Shown: positions 12,501-24,640 of the stretch, one piece after another
Layout of the letters: every line of letters begins with the position of its first letter
Numbering within the stretch: position 1 is the stretch's first letter
Assembly (NCBI GenBank): GCA_028551475.1
Contig: CM052359.1
Coordinates: forward strand, 27,281,583-27,345,582
DNA from: Casuarina equisetifolia
Taxonomy: Eukaryota > Streptophyta > Magnoliopsida > Fagales > Casuarinaceae
Direction: 5' to 3'
Length of the DNA stretch: 64,000 nucleotides
Position numbers and translations under genes: made by a program
The notes under the pieces: generated by a model
Seen by the model: only the letters and a program-made list of their open reading frames with translations
Told to the model about the DNA's origin: nothing
Databases searched by the model: none

Positions 12501-14875
12501 GATTAATGCCAATTTTCAATTTCATTTGTGTTAATATTGGATCCCCATCTAGTACACCCTTCCGGATAGTTCAATCCTTGACCGTTACTTTTTCCTTTTA
12601 CCTTTCTTGTAAGGAAAACTAATAGTGTAGAGAACAACGAATAAGAAGGCAAAATGAACAATAAAAGATTTCCAAATGAAGGATAATCACCTCAGACAGT
12701 AATGAGTCAGCAAGGGGGCGCATGCCATTAACACCTACATATCTTGGAGAAGAAGGCGGCAGTGGAACAAACTGACCCCCGACATCAAGCTCCCCAATGA
12801 TACCTTGCCACTCTCGAACCAGACCTTTTTCTAACCAGTAATTCACCAACTCAGCAAACCGGGAATCACTCACTGTAAAGAACTGAGCCGCATGATCAAA
12901 TATTAATGGGTGAGGATCAATTATTCTCGTTCCCATTCTTCCTCCCAAGCCATGCATCCCCTAAAACAGTATAAATTGTAAGCAACACAGAAAACATATT
13001 CGTCATCATTGGAGCACTTGAACATACGCATTGGAAAAAATTTAATATATATTCTAGGAAAAGGGTTTTTCCCTGAGTTATTTTCTTGCCTTGAAACGGA
13101 GCAGTTGATTCATTCATTGGGATTCGTTTCTTTTAACTAGGAAGAAATATATAACAAATTAGAGAAAAGACACCACCAACAATAATTGACAATCTTTTAC
13201 AATTCATCTTCAAAAATTGAATAAACCAATGACGGTATAAGGAAAAGGAAATGAAAATGGTTAAGGTGCAGAAGAAAATTCCCATGTAACTTAGGAGATT
13301 CGAAGGAATACAAATAAGCCCTGCCCTGCCTTTTTTTCTTTTTATTTTACAGGGATCTGGAACAACTAGTGCATTACAACTCCATCGTATAACAATTGGC
13401 ATGTTGGTCTTTGCGGCTCTAACATTTTTTACTGGTTGATTCCACCTCCACAGAGCCACTCAAAAGGTGGCTTGGTTCGAGACGCAGAATGAATTAAATC
13501 ATCATTTTCCAAGGTAACTAGGATTCAGGGCATTAATTATTTCTTTTCCTTTGATGACACAAAGAAGAGACTTTCGAAACTAAGACATCCCGGCAGGATA
13601 CTGGGAGCACATTCGAGGATTGTATTGTTTCTTTCATTCTTTTCGTCAAACCAGAAGCAGAAAGAACGCAGAAGGAAAAAGAAAAAATTCTCAAATCTTG
13701 TCAAAAAGCAGTCTAATGCATCCACTATGGGATATAGTTCACAGTTCCACCATGACCTGTCACGTCAAAGGAACCTAAGGAAGCATAAGCAGGTATTATC
13801 ATGAAATAAATAATTAACAGGAAACATGATCATCAAGTATCAAAAGACATCCATATAGACATAACTAGCGATAGAAAATGGCAAGAATAGAACACGAGTA
13901 TTGAGCTCTAGTAAACTCTGAAAGTGAAGTTATCCAAGTAATGGGGGTTTTGAAGGATGGCCAGGGTGGCTCCTATTGCATAGCCCATTGGCCCAAGGAA
14001 CTTCAAATGAGCCAAAAGAAAAGAAAAGAAAAGAAAGAAAAAAACAACCAACACGTATCAAGAAATTTGGAACCAAACATCGTCCTCGTGTAGTTCATGA
14101 ATCTGGAAAATGTTTATCGACGTAGGGTCATATCATAGTAAACAAAGCTTCTTGCCAAATGATCCCAAAGTCCACACTTTTATATATCCTCAACAAAGCT
14201 ACCTAGTCTTAATCAAACAACGACAGACGGTTTGCTCTAATGGTTCTTCTTCCTCTGTTTAAACGCCGGCGTGTAAATCAGAAATTAAATTACAGAAACA
14301 TTAAAATTAGAAATGTGATCTAAAAAGTCGCACGAACCCAATATTCCAAGTTCTCAACTTCCACATACTGAACAAAACAAAATACATTCATAGTTACTCA
14401 AAATCCACATCCACAACTGGTTACAGCCCCAGATAAGGAACAAGAAGAAGAAAATGAGAACTTAAAGTAACTGACCAACCGTGTCGAAAACAGTGGACCG
14501 AACCCCTCTCTTGTCCAAATTCAAGGCACATATCAGACCCGCCATCCCTCCGCCGATTATCGCGACAACTGGGTCATCGGAGACCGGTGCGGTGAATATT
14601 ACTTGCTCCTGGTTGAACGTTTTCTTGAGAATAGACCTTCTGGAGGTACCATATGATGATTTTCTACGGTTTTTGGAGGTGGATTTGTCGGCATTCTTAA
14701 TGGCTCTTATCTTGGTTACGGGTTTGCATTCGAAGCTGGCTTGGGAAGTACATGTAAGAATGAGGGTTTTGGGGGATAAGGTAGCATATGATGGTCTTGG
14801 AGGTTTGAGAGTTTGGATAACGAAGGAAGTAGGGAAGGAGTGAAAGGCTGTAGACATGGTTTTTTGGTAGGACAA
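6552..14875 (-). CDS. Chloroplast FAD/NAD(P)-binding oxidoreductase, renalase-like
   Basis: Eight exons on the minus strand: 14875-14480, 12960-12691, 10540-10414, 9819-9758, 9630-9409, 8011-7890, 7107-6969, 6713-6552, all with GT..AG junctions and matching phase, giving 499 residues. The N-terminus (about 1-95) is rich in Ser, Thr, Lys and Arg, as in a chloroplast transit peptide. An FAD-binding Rossmann motif follows (VVAIIGGGMAGL, glycines at 108-110 and 113). Exon 2 opens with MHGLGGRMGTR, the family's second flavin-contacting motif, then FDHAAQFFTV. Later exons hold FDAIVIAHNGKCANRL and CGDWLLGSSLESAALSG, the C-terminal flavin motif. The nearest family I know is the Arabidopsis At3g04650 type, related to renalase and amine oxidases; substrate unknown. 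Met1 is used as start; Met7 is an alternative. The 3' end is the least certain part. It lies tail-to-head downstream of the WAVE-DAMPENED2-like gene on the same strand. Confidence 0.88.
8083..8235. repeat. Local duplication in intron 5 of the oxidoreductase
   Basis: Two copies of a segment of about 60-65 bp, each running from an AGCTAAGTTCTTA core through GACATACATAGAGAA to a TATTAATTC end, start about 90 bp apart (near 8087 and 8177). They are separated by a TCTA/TATA microsatellite (about 8141-8166), whose slippage may have driven the duplication. The copies differ at only a few positions. Confidence 0.8.
11222..11545. repeat. Degenerate 60-bp minisatellite in intron 2 of the oxidoreductase
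   Basis: A 60-bp unit recurs with exact 60-bp spacing at about 11341, 11401, 11461 and 11521, with more diverged copies before 11341. Each unit has a GTGGTTCACT-like start, an ACAAAACAAYRTG-like core, TTTGTTCRTGCTT, then GGGTGTCAT-like sequence. Copies are perhaps 70-80% alike. Because 60 is divisible by three, stretches without stops persist in more than one frame here; I read these as by-products, not genes. Confidence 0.8.
12961..14479. other. Intron 1 of the oxidoreductase
   Basis: A 1.5-kb intron without a recognised insertion. A tRNA-like B-box match (GGTTCGAGAC) near 13473 lacks a convincing A box at the right distance. AAAAG microsatellite tracts occur near 14018-14042. Confidence 0.6.
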
Positions 14876-15532
14876 GATGACACAGAGAGGTCTTAGGGAG
14901 GATAGCCGGGCGCCAATTTACAAACGGGAAAGAAATTGACACGGACCAAACCTCAAGTTGCATCTTAAATGGTCCAAAAATGAGCCACAATCAGCGATTA
15001 GTGTTTTCGTCGCCTCAGTGAGCCAATAGCAAGTTCCCTTTTGCCCATTCCATCCTGTATCCGCAAGGCACAATGCTATGCTTGCAAATTGAGTGTTAAT
15101 GTGCACCGCGGACATCAAAATGAAGCTTTCACTTTGTTCCTATAGAGTCTGCTAGAGACCTTCTCATGAGCAAGGATTTATGATTGCTGCAGTTCACACA
15201 GTATAGTCCACAGCCAAGTCCTAAATCCTTCAGCATCACCCCGTTATGACGCCGAGACAGTGTAAAAGAAAATCAGCAGATGATACATAAGATTGAAACA
15301 AGCCATTTGGTCCACATAATATTGGACGACTTTTATATCACAAGATATGTACCGATATAGCTAACAAGACATATACAATTTCACATCAACACCAAGCCAC
15401 TTAAACAAGTCATTCTTGATGAAAAGAAAACAGGCAGTTTCTTTTCAGAACAACAATATGGTAACCATTGGAAAACAAGAATTTCTCTGCGCTTAAGAGT
15501 TAGACAAAAAAGGAAAGACTCAAGTTTGTTTG

Positions 15533-18450
15533 TTAATGGACGGCAATGTCTGCATTCGTCTGCTCATTGATCTTAGGAAGAGCTGTTTCCACTGTCTCCT
15601 TTTCCTGCTTTGCTTGTCCCTTGACTTTGCAGGGGCCACTGGTGCTAGATCCATTCATCTGCCCCTTTCTTCTTATGGTCGTAGGCTCCTCTTTGAGACT
15701 ACCAAGGCTGTGGCGGTGCGCCCGACTGCAAACTACCTTTTCCTCTTGGGATGAATTGGTTGCATCACCGTAGCTCTTTCGCCGGCTTAGTTTTGGCGAC
15801 TTTGGTCGAGTCAATGGCAACTGGCGTTAAACAAAAGTAAAGATTTTTATTTTTTCCAAATAAAAGCAGCAGATAAAAAGTAAGTCAAGTGAAGCAGTAA
15901 AAAAATATCAGTATCGCAAGTATATAAGGCAAAGAGAGTTCAGAGGACTTCAACTGAACTTATAATATTCTTTTTTCACTTTTTTTTTTCTTTTTCTATT
16001 TATTTATCCATTTTTTTTAGAGGAAACTAGATTACATCGCAAAAAGATTATCTATTTTTCTGGAGCCAATTGCTTTGCAGATCATAGTCTAGATGGAAGC
16101 TTGTTAAGAGGAAAGTTTACTACTCTTCTCAACTTTGACTAGCAGTAACATATAAGCCTAGTTCTTTATCAGAGAGAAAATGCAATCTGATTTAGTCTCC
16201 AGTCTCCAAATTCACTTGAACTCCTGCTAAGCACTGGAAATCCAAAAATATTTTGCCAGATTCATGTTGTGGCGCTTAAAGGACTTGTAAAGAACCAAGG
16301 AAAGAATATATAAGTACCTTCTTGAGTTCAACCTTTGGTGGAGGCCCCTCGTAGTAGAAACTAGGCACTGGATTTGCCTTGATCACCAGGTTCTTTCTAA
16401 ACTGCTTGAGGGCTGCTTCTTGCTCTTCCTAGAAATATTCATAATAGGTTGTTCAAAGAAAGGCCGGTTATTTCAAGAATACCACTTCATCATTGTAGCA
16501 AGAAGAAAATGCAGGAAAGAGAAGAAAAAAATGTAGCCATCTGAACAACAAAAATGGTACAGAAAAGACACGATAAAAGAGATGTACCTTCGTCCTTTCC
16601 TCACATGCACTTTTCTCTGCTTCCAGAGCTTGTTGTTTCTCCTCTAATTTTGTGTAAAACTAGATAAAGGGAATGACAACAAAGACAAATGACATATTGA
16701 ACGTGGTAGAAGTCCCTAACAAAGAAATTACAGCGCACATACATATCACAATAACTAGTTCAATTAAGGAAATACCTCCCTCCGTCTTTCTGCCCGTCGG
16801 GCACTTCTAAATGTTGGAGCTGTTCCAACAGTTACCCTGGATTTAGCTGTTCTCACAGATGCAGCAGTTCTATGCAAGGTTAAGGATAAGTCAGTTTCAA
16901 AAAGGCACCTACGACATCTATATAATTGAAAATTCACTCAGGTGTGAGCTGTTTAGTGTCAAACAAAGGATACGAAGATGCGACAGAACAATTATCTTCT
17001 TCATCATGATGCTTCCTAATATCAGGTTGCAAGGGCCTCCTTAGTGACAGAGGTGAGTTTGGCTGAAACACATGGAAAGATCTTAAAAATAATAGATAAT
17101 TATCATTCCAGTCGCTAGCTGCATATCACATTAGAAAAAGAGCTAATACTGCTACCTTCTAACTTCAAAACTCTAAGGGCATTGAGGGGGCATTGAGGAT
17201 GCATTTAAATTCACAAAATCCTATAAGCATGAGTCAAAGGTGTAACCTCGGCACAGTAGGGAAGTATATTCTTCTTTGAAAGAGAAAAAAAAAAGAAGGT
17301 GGCCACTCTAAATGATCAAATAAAATATAAACCAAGCATGGGAATTTCAAAACACCAATGCCAACTTGAACCAAGAACCACAATCACTTCTCCGCTTCCT
17401 TTTTTTTTTTTTTGGAAGATGGTCATGGGTGCAGAACCTCAACGCAAGCCTATAGTTTCAGGCCAATCTCCCAACCCATATATAACTTTTGCAGCAGAAA
17501 TATTGAAATAGTTACCACTAAAAATAGGGAGAAAAAGGTCCTCATTTGAGGAAAGGATAACTTCACTCATTTTTGTAAATGTGTAGTGATTACTTTGGCA
17601 GGTAAAAGAGAATCAATATTAAAGAGAAAAAATAGAAAAATTAGGACAAAAATAGCAAATTGTTACTGGCGTTTCTCTACAAGACTTCGAGATTCTCCTA
17701 TCCAGATCTCCGGCTTGACGTTGCAAAGAGTCATCAGCTAATTCATTTTGCGGCTAGACATATCTAGTCTGTCCTAAATTTCACTAGCCAACGTCTAAGT
17801 TTGACAGCTATAACCTAACCCCACTGATTTGGTATGGGCCACATCAATGGATTTGATTCCCATAGCACTCAGGAGTCAGAATGTGCCCGTTAGAATGTAC
17901 TATCCCAACTCAGAGAAGGTATAACAAAGTAATAACATCACATAATACTGCCCAGAGTGACTATTACCTGTGAGTTCTTTGTAGCTTGAGGGGAGTTCAC
18001 ATTGTTAGCTTTTGGTGAATAGGTTATGCCATTAGCACCATTTTCAGCCCCCACAGCATGCGTGCAAGAACCACGCTTTTCAGTGGCCAGTGAAAATGGC
18101 TGCGGAACAGTGTAGGTACGCACATTCCCAACAGCAGTAGATTTTGATGAAAGGGGGCTTGACTTCTTACTGTCAGCTGACTTAGGAGCCCCGGTTTTCT
18201 CAGCTTTACCCTCGAGCATACTGGCATCCAGATTTGTGCTTTTAACACCTAAGACTTCTTGTTTCTCGAGACATTGCTCAACAACCGAGTTTTCTTCCAT
18301 GCATACCTTCACATCATAGTCTTTTGTTTCAATGCTATCTTCTGAAGTTTCCGGAGTAACATGAGCTGTAACAGGAGAAACTCCACTTGGAACGCGTACA
18401 ACACCATTCGGTTTATTTTCCATGCGCAGATCTGTAAGTTCTCTCCCCAT
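15533..18450 (-). CDS. WAVE-DAMPENED2-like (TPX2 domain) microtubule-binding protein
   Basis: Six coding exons on the minus strand: 18450-17968, 17062-16974, 16869-16776, 16659-16588, 16428-16318, 15820-15533, phases matching, 378 residues. Family members bind and bundle cortical microtubules and affect anisotropic cell growth. Residues 1-160 are a low-complexity acidic/Ser region starting [16 protein letters not shown]. Residues about 165-190 hold the [12 protein letters not shown] and [14 protein letters not shown] motifs. Residues about 191-300 form the TPX2-like domain: [24 protein letters not shown], a charged coiled coil ([16 protein letters not shown]), then [19 protein letters not shown] and [17 protein letters not shown] polar tail follows. 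The ATG at 18450 is chosen because it lies just inside a 3' splice site (18455-18460) with a stop-free family-like start. The 5' UTR lies in an upstream exon near 20.0 kb. Confidence 0.9.
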
Positions 18451-19108
18451 TAGACTGCAGAAAGAAAAAGAAAAAAAAAAAAAAAATTGCATCGTGCACC
18501 GCTATACTTCAGTAAAGTGAGAAGATCATAATCAGGAAAAGCTTCGCAAATCCTTTAAAGGAGAGAGAACAAAACAAAGCCTTACAAAATAAAAATAAAA
18601 AATAAAAAAATAAAAAACATCTCTGCCCATCTATCACATCAATTTATAACTACCTACCAATCTACGATTGAAAAGACACCCTGAAAACTTCTAGGAATCC
18701 TTCCTTTTTGCCCACATGTAATACTCCACTTAATCTAGATTTCTTCAAAGTCCCATGTGTTTCAGCAAGTGTCTTAAGACCTCACCGGTCCCTAAAGGAA
18801 GAGAAAGTTCACTGAATGGTTTCATTGGGCACGGAAAACTCCCGCGTCAAAGATGTCATCGGCTTCTTTATATGAAAGCTGATTCCATATTATAAAAAGC
18901 GACAGCAAAAACTAATAACCAACTAAATTAAATTGATCTTTGAAGAACGAAGATACAAATCCACGTGTTAAAGCAAAAATAAATTGTCACACAGATCTGA
19001 ACGGGGGAAATCCCCACAGCTTCAAATAGAACTTTTCCACCTCCATAGTGTACACAAAGCTGTGTGATGGAATTCACAGTTTTTTTCTTTTCACTTTGTT
19101 TCGGCCTC

Positions 19109-19140
19109 GGAAAAGGAAAAGGAAAAGGAAAAGGAAAAGG
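19109..19140. repeat. GGAAAA microsatellite in the 5' UTR intron of the WAVE-DAMPENED2-like gene
   Basis: Five near-perfect GGAAAA units on the plus strand, i.e. TTTTCC on the gene's sense strand, within the intron 18455-19954. The neighbourhood (19200-19420) is strongly purine-rich on the plus strand, which creates an open but meaningless Lys-rich frame at 19064-19657. Confidence 0.85.
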
Positions 19141-19954
19141 TAACGGAGCACTGCGAAGTGCGAATAACTGGAAGCCACAGAATCATCTGTTAAGTTCCCA
19201 GAAGATTCGAAAACGAACAAAAAAAAAAGGGCCAAAAATGATAGTTTCAATAGAGAAAGACAGAGAAAGATTAGAAGAAGAAAAGGAAAAAGAAAAAGAG
19301 CGTAAAAACATGCTAATTTATGATGGGGGGAAAAAGAAATTTATGGGTGGCCAAATCCCACCCCCCACCCAGCGGGAAACGAAAAGAGGAGAGAAAAAGG
19401 AAAAAAAAAAAAAAGAGAAAAATTTTCGTTTTAACATGGAAGAGAGCAGGAGGCCGCTACAATTTGCAAAGAGAACTCTGATAACAATGAAAAAACTTTC
19501 TACGTGTTGCAGAAACCGAAAGACCCAACATATTCAAGCAAAACCAAAACTCCCAAAACAACACTTATGGGGTTCTTCTGGTATTCAGAGCATCCCAAAA
19601 ATCTTTCGTTTCTCAAACAGCCAGGAAAACGAAAAAAAAAAAAAGGCACAATCTTAAGCAGCATCAGACTCCAAAGAAAAGAAACTTTCACCTCTCACCG
19701 AAAGATTAAAATCAGAAACTAAAATGAAAAAGTCGAGGGAACAGGAAAAATTGAACAAGAAAGAACCAAAAGATAATATGCATGAGAGAGAAGGGGGGAG
19801 AGAGCTCCTCGGAGCACAGCATCAAGCAGCTGAATTGAGAGCCACTAGCATAAAAGATCAAGAGCACCAACATTGCAAAAAGAATTATTAGAAGAGAAAA
19901 GAAGGATACATGCAGATCAAAGGAGGTGAACGCACCCGAAATCAGCAAAGAAAC

Positions 19955-20090
19955 CTGAGAGATTTGGTAACACTTCGTGGTCCGATCTGACAAGATCTTC
20001 TTCCGCTCCTCCGTCTCTCTCCTCCTCTTCTTCCTCTGTTTCTCTGTGTGAGAGGAAAAAAGAAAGACGAGAAAGCTGAGAGTGCTCAAA
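19955..20090 (-). other. Probable non-coding 5' UTR exon of the WAVE-DAMPENED2-like gene
   Basis: On the minus strand, sequence about 30 bp downstream of a TATA box runs through a pyrimidine then purine-rich leader to a donor CTCAG/GTTTCT ending at 19955. The next acceptor is CTGCAG at 18455-18460, four bases before the ATG. This gives a 1.5-kb leader intron, a pattern common in plant cytoskeletal genes. Inferred, not proven. Confidence 0.55.
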
Positions 20091-20120
20091 CGGGCGTTCT
20101 TTTGGGTTCCCCTTGTTTGG

Positions 20121-20127
20121 TTTTATA
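20121..20127 (-). promoter_or_regulatory. TATA box of the WAVE-DAMPENED2-like gene
   Basis: TATAAAA on the minus strand, about 30 bp upstream of the proposed leader exon start near 20090. Confidence 0.5.
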
Positions 20128-20129
20128 AT

Positions 20130-23100
20130 CAGCGGTTATTTTTGTTTTAACTTTTCCATTTTTTTGGGGATGAGACGGGAACCCAGACAGCGTTAGGTAC
20201 CAAGGTCGTAAGACATGTCTTTCAGTTAGTTTGGGTTTGGATTTAACTACCAAACTACTCGGATAGTAATTACCGATTCAGTCAACTCTGTAACAAATAG
20301 CATTCCTTCATGGCATACATTCTTAATTTATTCCAAGCTACTTTGGATTTGACATGATGAATAGTATATTTATCATTTTAATTTTATTTTTACTGTGTTT
20401 ATTTATTTTTTTAAGAAAATAAGAATGATGTTTTAATGAAGTAATAATAATTAGAATGTCTAATATTCATCCCAAAAAATAGTTTAAGAGTAAAAAAATT
20501 ATTTTTTAATTTATGCTTAATATCAAATATCTTAACTTTTAATATAAGACTTTTATCTTCTATATAAATCCATACACTGAATATCATTGAGTTTAAAGTT
20601 ATACGAAGTGAAATAGATTAACCTATATTTTAATATTAAATAAAAATTTTAATCTAAAAATTAATTTAAATGTTAAAGAATTTTTTTTTTAATTTACACT
20701 TAATTTCAAATATTTTAATTTTTAACAACAAACTCTTATCTTCTATACAATAATAATAATAATAATAATATTTCATTATATAAGTATAAAAGTTTAATAC
20801 ATTAATTATTTTTAAATTAAAAATAATAAATAAAATTGGTGAGCTAAAAAATTGAATAACCAATGAAGTAAAGATAGCACAGAGGCAAATTTGCAGTGGC
20901 TGTCGGCCCTGACAATCTGGTCAATGACGGCAAGAACGCCGTGAAGTGACGGCGCAATTTGAAAGACTTTTCCTCCTTCCGGATGCTTTTGTCCTGTTCA
21001 GACGTGTCCCGTCACTCTTTCAAGGCCTATTTCTCGGAGATCCATCAAAAGGGGTATTCTTTCCGGAATTACAGTATTACCCTTCCCTTCTTTGCATGTT
21101 TTTCTCTTTGCACAATTGAAATTCCACCATTAAAAATACATTTTTAAGTTATAATTTATTAAACACTCAAGTCTTATATTCAAAAAACGAGTACTTATAA
21201 GTTTGAATATTCCTCTTCTCATTTCCCTATGTTGCAAGTTTTTCTCTCTGCACAAACGAAATTTCACAATTAAAAAATGTATTTCTAAGATGTGATTCTC
21301 AGAAAGTAATTTAAAAATTAATAAAAAAAATACATGTGGGTTTTATTATCTTTCATCCTATATATGAGATATAATACTTAACATTTTCATTACTAACTCT
21401 TTAGAAGATATCATTAAAAGTATTCATTTTTAATTTTCAGTTCAGAAATTATTAGTAATTTGAAAAGAAAAACAAACTTACCCAAAACCCTATGTCAGAT
21501 AAAAGCTGTGAGATTAAATAGCTAATCAATAAATAGCAGTGCTGCATGCTTGTAAGGTACGTGTATTATTAAATACAAGAGGAACAGGGAGGAGTGTAAG
21601 TCACAACATCACTGTGAAATTTATAATTGCAATCTTGGGTAACTGACATGGTACTTCTGAGACAAGAAATAGCAGCAGCTTTAGCTGAAGATCCTGGAGT
21701 GTAATAATGAAGCTGCTTTTCAAATGGATCTCAGAAACTCATTTTGGCTTATGCCTACGCCACCTCTCAATAACATTCCTTCCAACACTATTTTTTTTTT
21801 TTTTAAATGAAGCCAGTTATGTTTTGTGTTTAAGTTTGGGATTCAATCTTAGATCTCTCCCATACCTTGTCTCCATATGCCCCACATTATGAGTGGTCGT
21901 GGTCTCCTTTGGTCTAAGGATTTTGTCTTTTTTAAGCTTATGTCAAACTTAAGATATACTTTGCTTTAATCACTAAACCCTACCAAACTACTGGTACCAA
22001 TTTCCTGGATCCATGCTTGCTGACAATATCACAAATGGGTTTTGGTTTATTTTTATTTTTATGTGTCTAGCACATGATGGAAACATCTTTAGTCTCTAGA
22101 AAATTTTTTTTTTCCTCACAAAGTATTTCATCTTCAACCAATTGATTTTAAGTGGAATAAAAGAGAAATACAAAGAAAAAAAAAACTCAACACCTATTTG
22201 GCTCTTTCTTAAGAAATCACTTTTTATTGTTGAGTTTACAAAAACAAAAATTATTTTACTACATTTGTTATGATATGCTCATATGGAAATTGAACAACAG
22301 GTTTTAGAAAATACAATTGTTTTTTTCTATATGTAAAAATGATAATTGTTGCTTATTAGAAAGAAATAAAGTTTAATACAAAAATTAGTACATGAGTTTA
22401 TATATATATATATATGTATATATATGTATATATGCTATACAATGGTTATAACTCTCTAATCTTAAGATTTTTGTTTTTAATAAATCTTAGACTTAAGGTT
22501 AAAGAAAATTATTGATGTTACTCCTCACACTAAACATACTTAAAAAACTTTAAGTTGAGTGATAATTAGAATGAGTCAATTTAAATTATAATACCATGTT
22601 TCTAGAGAAGCTTTCTAATTAATAAGTAATAGTGTGAATCAAAGTTGACCTATGAATCAAAGTAAATATTTTTATTTTCTAATTCTCAAAACAACTATCT
22701 GACTATATTTTTTTGATTTGTTGAATAGACCTATGCAATAATAATAGTTGTAAGAATGATGTGACCATCATCCATATCATACTAATAACAAAAGCCGAAT
22801 CCTTTTTCTTTTTAAGATACCAACACAAACTCCATACTTTATTTATTTGTTTGTTTTTAATTTGAACACGCTAGTATACCAAAACATAAAATAACAACAA
22901 TAATTTGCCTTTACTTTTCTCATTCCTTTCCTTTATATTTTCTAATAATTTCCAAGAAGATCAAAAGATTCGAGAACAAAATGCCTTCAACTTGCATTTC
23001 TTTTTAATTCTCGTTGTGGGTACATTTGGAGCTTTTGCATTTAGACGATAAATGTTATGATTCAACAAATATGTTCCTCAAACAAACAACAACCTATAAT

Positions 23101-24640
23101 TTCTTTTTTTTTTCTTTTTACCTTTTTTTTGCTTTATCAAAGTTGGAGGTGAAAAAATTTTAAGAAATTTATTCAGGGAGTCTCAGTAATAAGCGGCTAA
23201 ATCATGTAGTTGCAATCAATGGTGATTGTTCAGTATAAGTAAGAATTTAAAGGAGGAGAGAAAAGAAATTCCCGTTTACTTTTTAACTTTGAATAAGAAA
23301 CTGGAATCGACGGCTTCCATTTCATCAGCCGTGGTTCTTAAACAATTGCGTTATTCAACTTCTGCTTTGTAAGACGTGATTTCTACCAGTATATATGAAA
23401 TGCACACGTCCCTCTCCCCAAAAACCCAAATATTGTAATGAAAATGCAATGAAAGAGAAAATCAGGTCTGCGAAATATATTAATTTTTTTTGCAATGGGG
23501 TCAACTTTATTTATTTATTTATTCTTGTAATAATTTAAGGATGATTTACAGAATAATGGCAGGTGAGATTCTTTTTCAAGATCAATATAATATTTAAGTT
23601 TTTTTTTTTTTTTAAAAAAAAAGAAGAGAGAAAGAGAGAATAGTTGTGCTAGATGCCAGCTTGAGCAGGACAAAGTGTTGATAAAATGATAATTAAGCTC
23701 ATTTCTGCATTTGCTTCACACGTACAGCCAGCCAGCCAGCCAGCCTTTGGAGGAAGTTGTGGTAGGTAGGAAAATATTTCAAACTCAGGCGAGGCCGCAA
23801 TTCAAACGTGAATCTCTTTTGCCAAGTCTTTTTAAGATACCGTATATTTCCCACCACTCGAGGCCCAAAAGCATTTTAAGTCAAAAAGATGCAACCGTTG
23901 CTTTGGAAAAAACTTTCCCTCCGACCTTCTTTCTCTTTTGGAAGCCAACAAGCTTTCAAAACCCCACCCTTCTTTCCCCTTTCTGTGGTGGCTTCACAAG
24001 TTGAACAAATTTGAGTAGGTGGTAGGATTTGAATAAAGCATATAGCGCACCACTCGTTTGATTCTTTGTTAAGGGTGAGTGTTGTGGGCTTTGAACTTGT
24101 AAATAATAAGATTTTTATTTATTTATTATTTTAAGATTTTTAAAATAAATTTTTATACTCTAATACGATATCAAATTAAATATAAATTTTCATTTTATAG
24201 TTGTGTGGAAGATAAGAATTTCATGTTAAAAATTAAATTTATAAAATTAAGTATAAAATAATAATAAAAAAACATTCTAACCCTTAAGCTAGTTTTTGAG
24301 TTGGGTATTTAAGCCTTTTAATTTAGTATCAAAGTTTAAGTTAAATCTATTATACTCTATGCAACTTTGAGATTAATAATGCTTATACAGGAGTGTACGT
24401 AGAAGACGAAAGTCTTATATTAAAAATTAAGATATCTAATATTAAATATAACTTTAAAAAAAATTTCAATTATTGAACTAACTTTTAAGTTATAACTTTT
24501 AATTATAATTTCCTAAACTCTAGAGTTGGGTTTTTGTCAATACACAATATTTGTATTAGCAAGTGTATATAAAAAAGTGTTAAATATGGATATTATCCTA
24601 CGTTCAAAAAAAATGTAAGAGAAACTCTTAACTATATAAA
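20130..24640. other. AT-rich intergenic DNA
   Basis: No gene recognised. It contains an AAT microsatellite (about 20748-20771), a TA-rich run with TATATATG units (22399-22433), a GCCA run (23725-23745) and a T15/A9 tract (23599-23622). Short promoter-like GC-richer segments near 20890-21010 and 23700-24000 contain no coding signal I can name. Confidence 0.6.
21083..21290. repeat. Two imperfect copies of a 65-bp segment
   Basis: A segment running from a TTGCAWGTTTTTCTC-like start through GCACAA and GAAATTYCAC to ATTTYTAAG occurs at about 21086-21150 and again at about 21228-21291, roughly 140 bp apart. Divergence is about 15-20% by eye. Confidence 0.65.

Noticed and set aside
13440-13500. Possible tRNA-derived SINE (B-box-like GGTTCGAGAC)
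   Set aside because: No A box at the right distance, no tail and no target duplication could be seen.
19064-19657. 197-codon plus-strand open frame rich in Lys and Glu
   Set aside because: It covers the purine-rich antisense of the 5' UTR intron of the WAVE-DAMPENED2-like gene and a GGAAAA microsatellite; no domain is visible.
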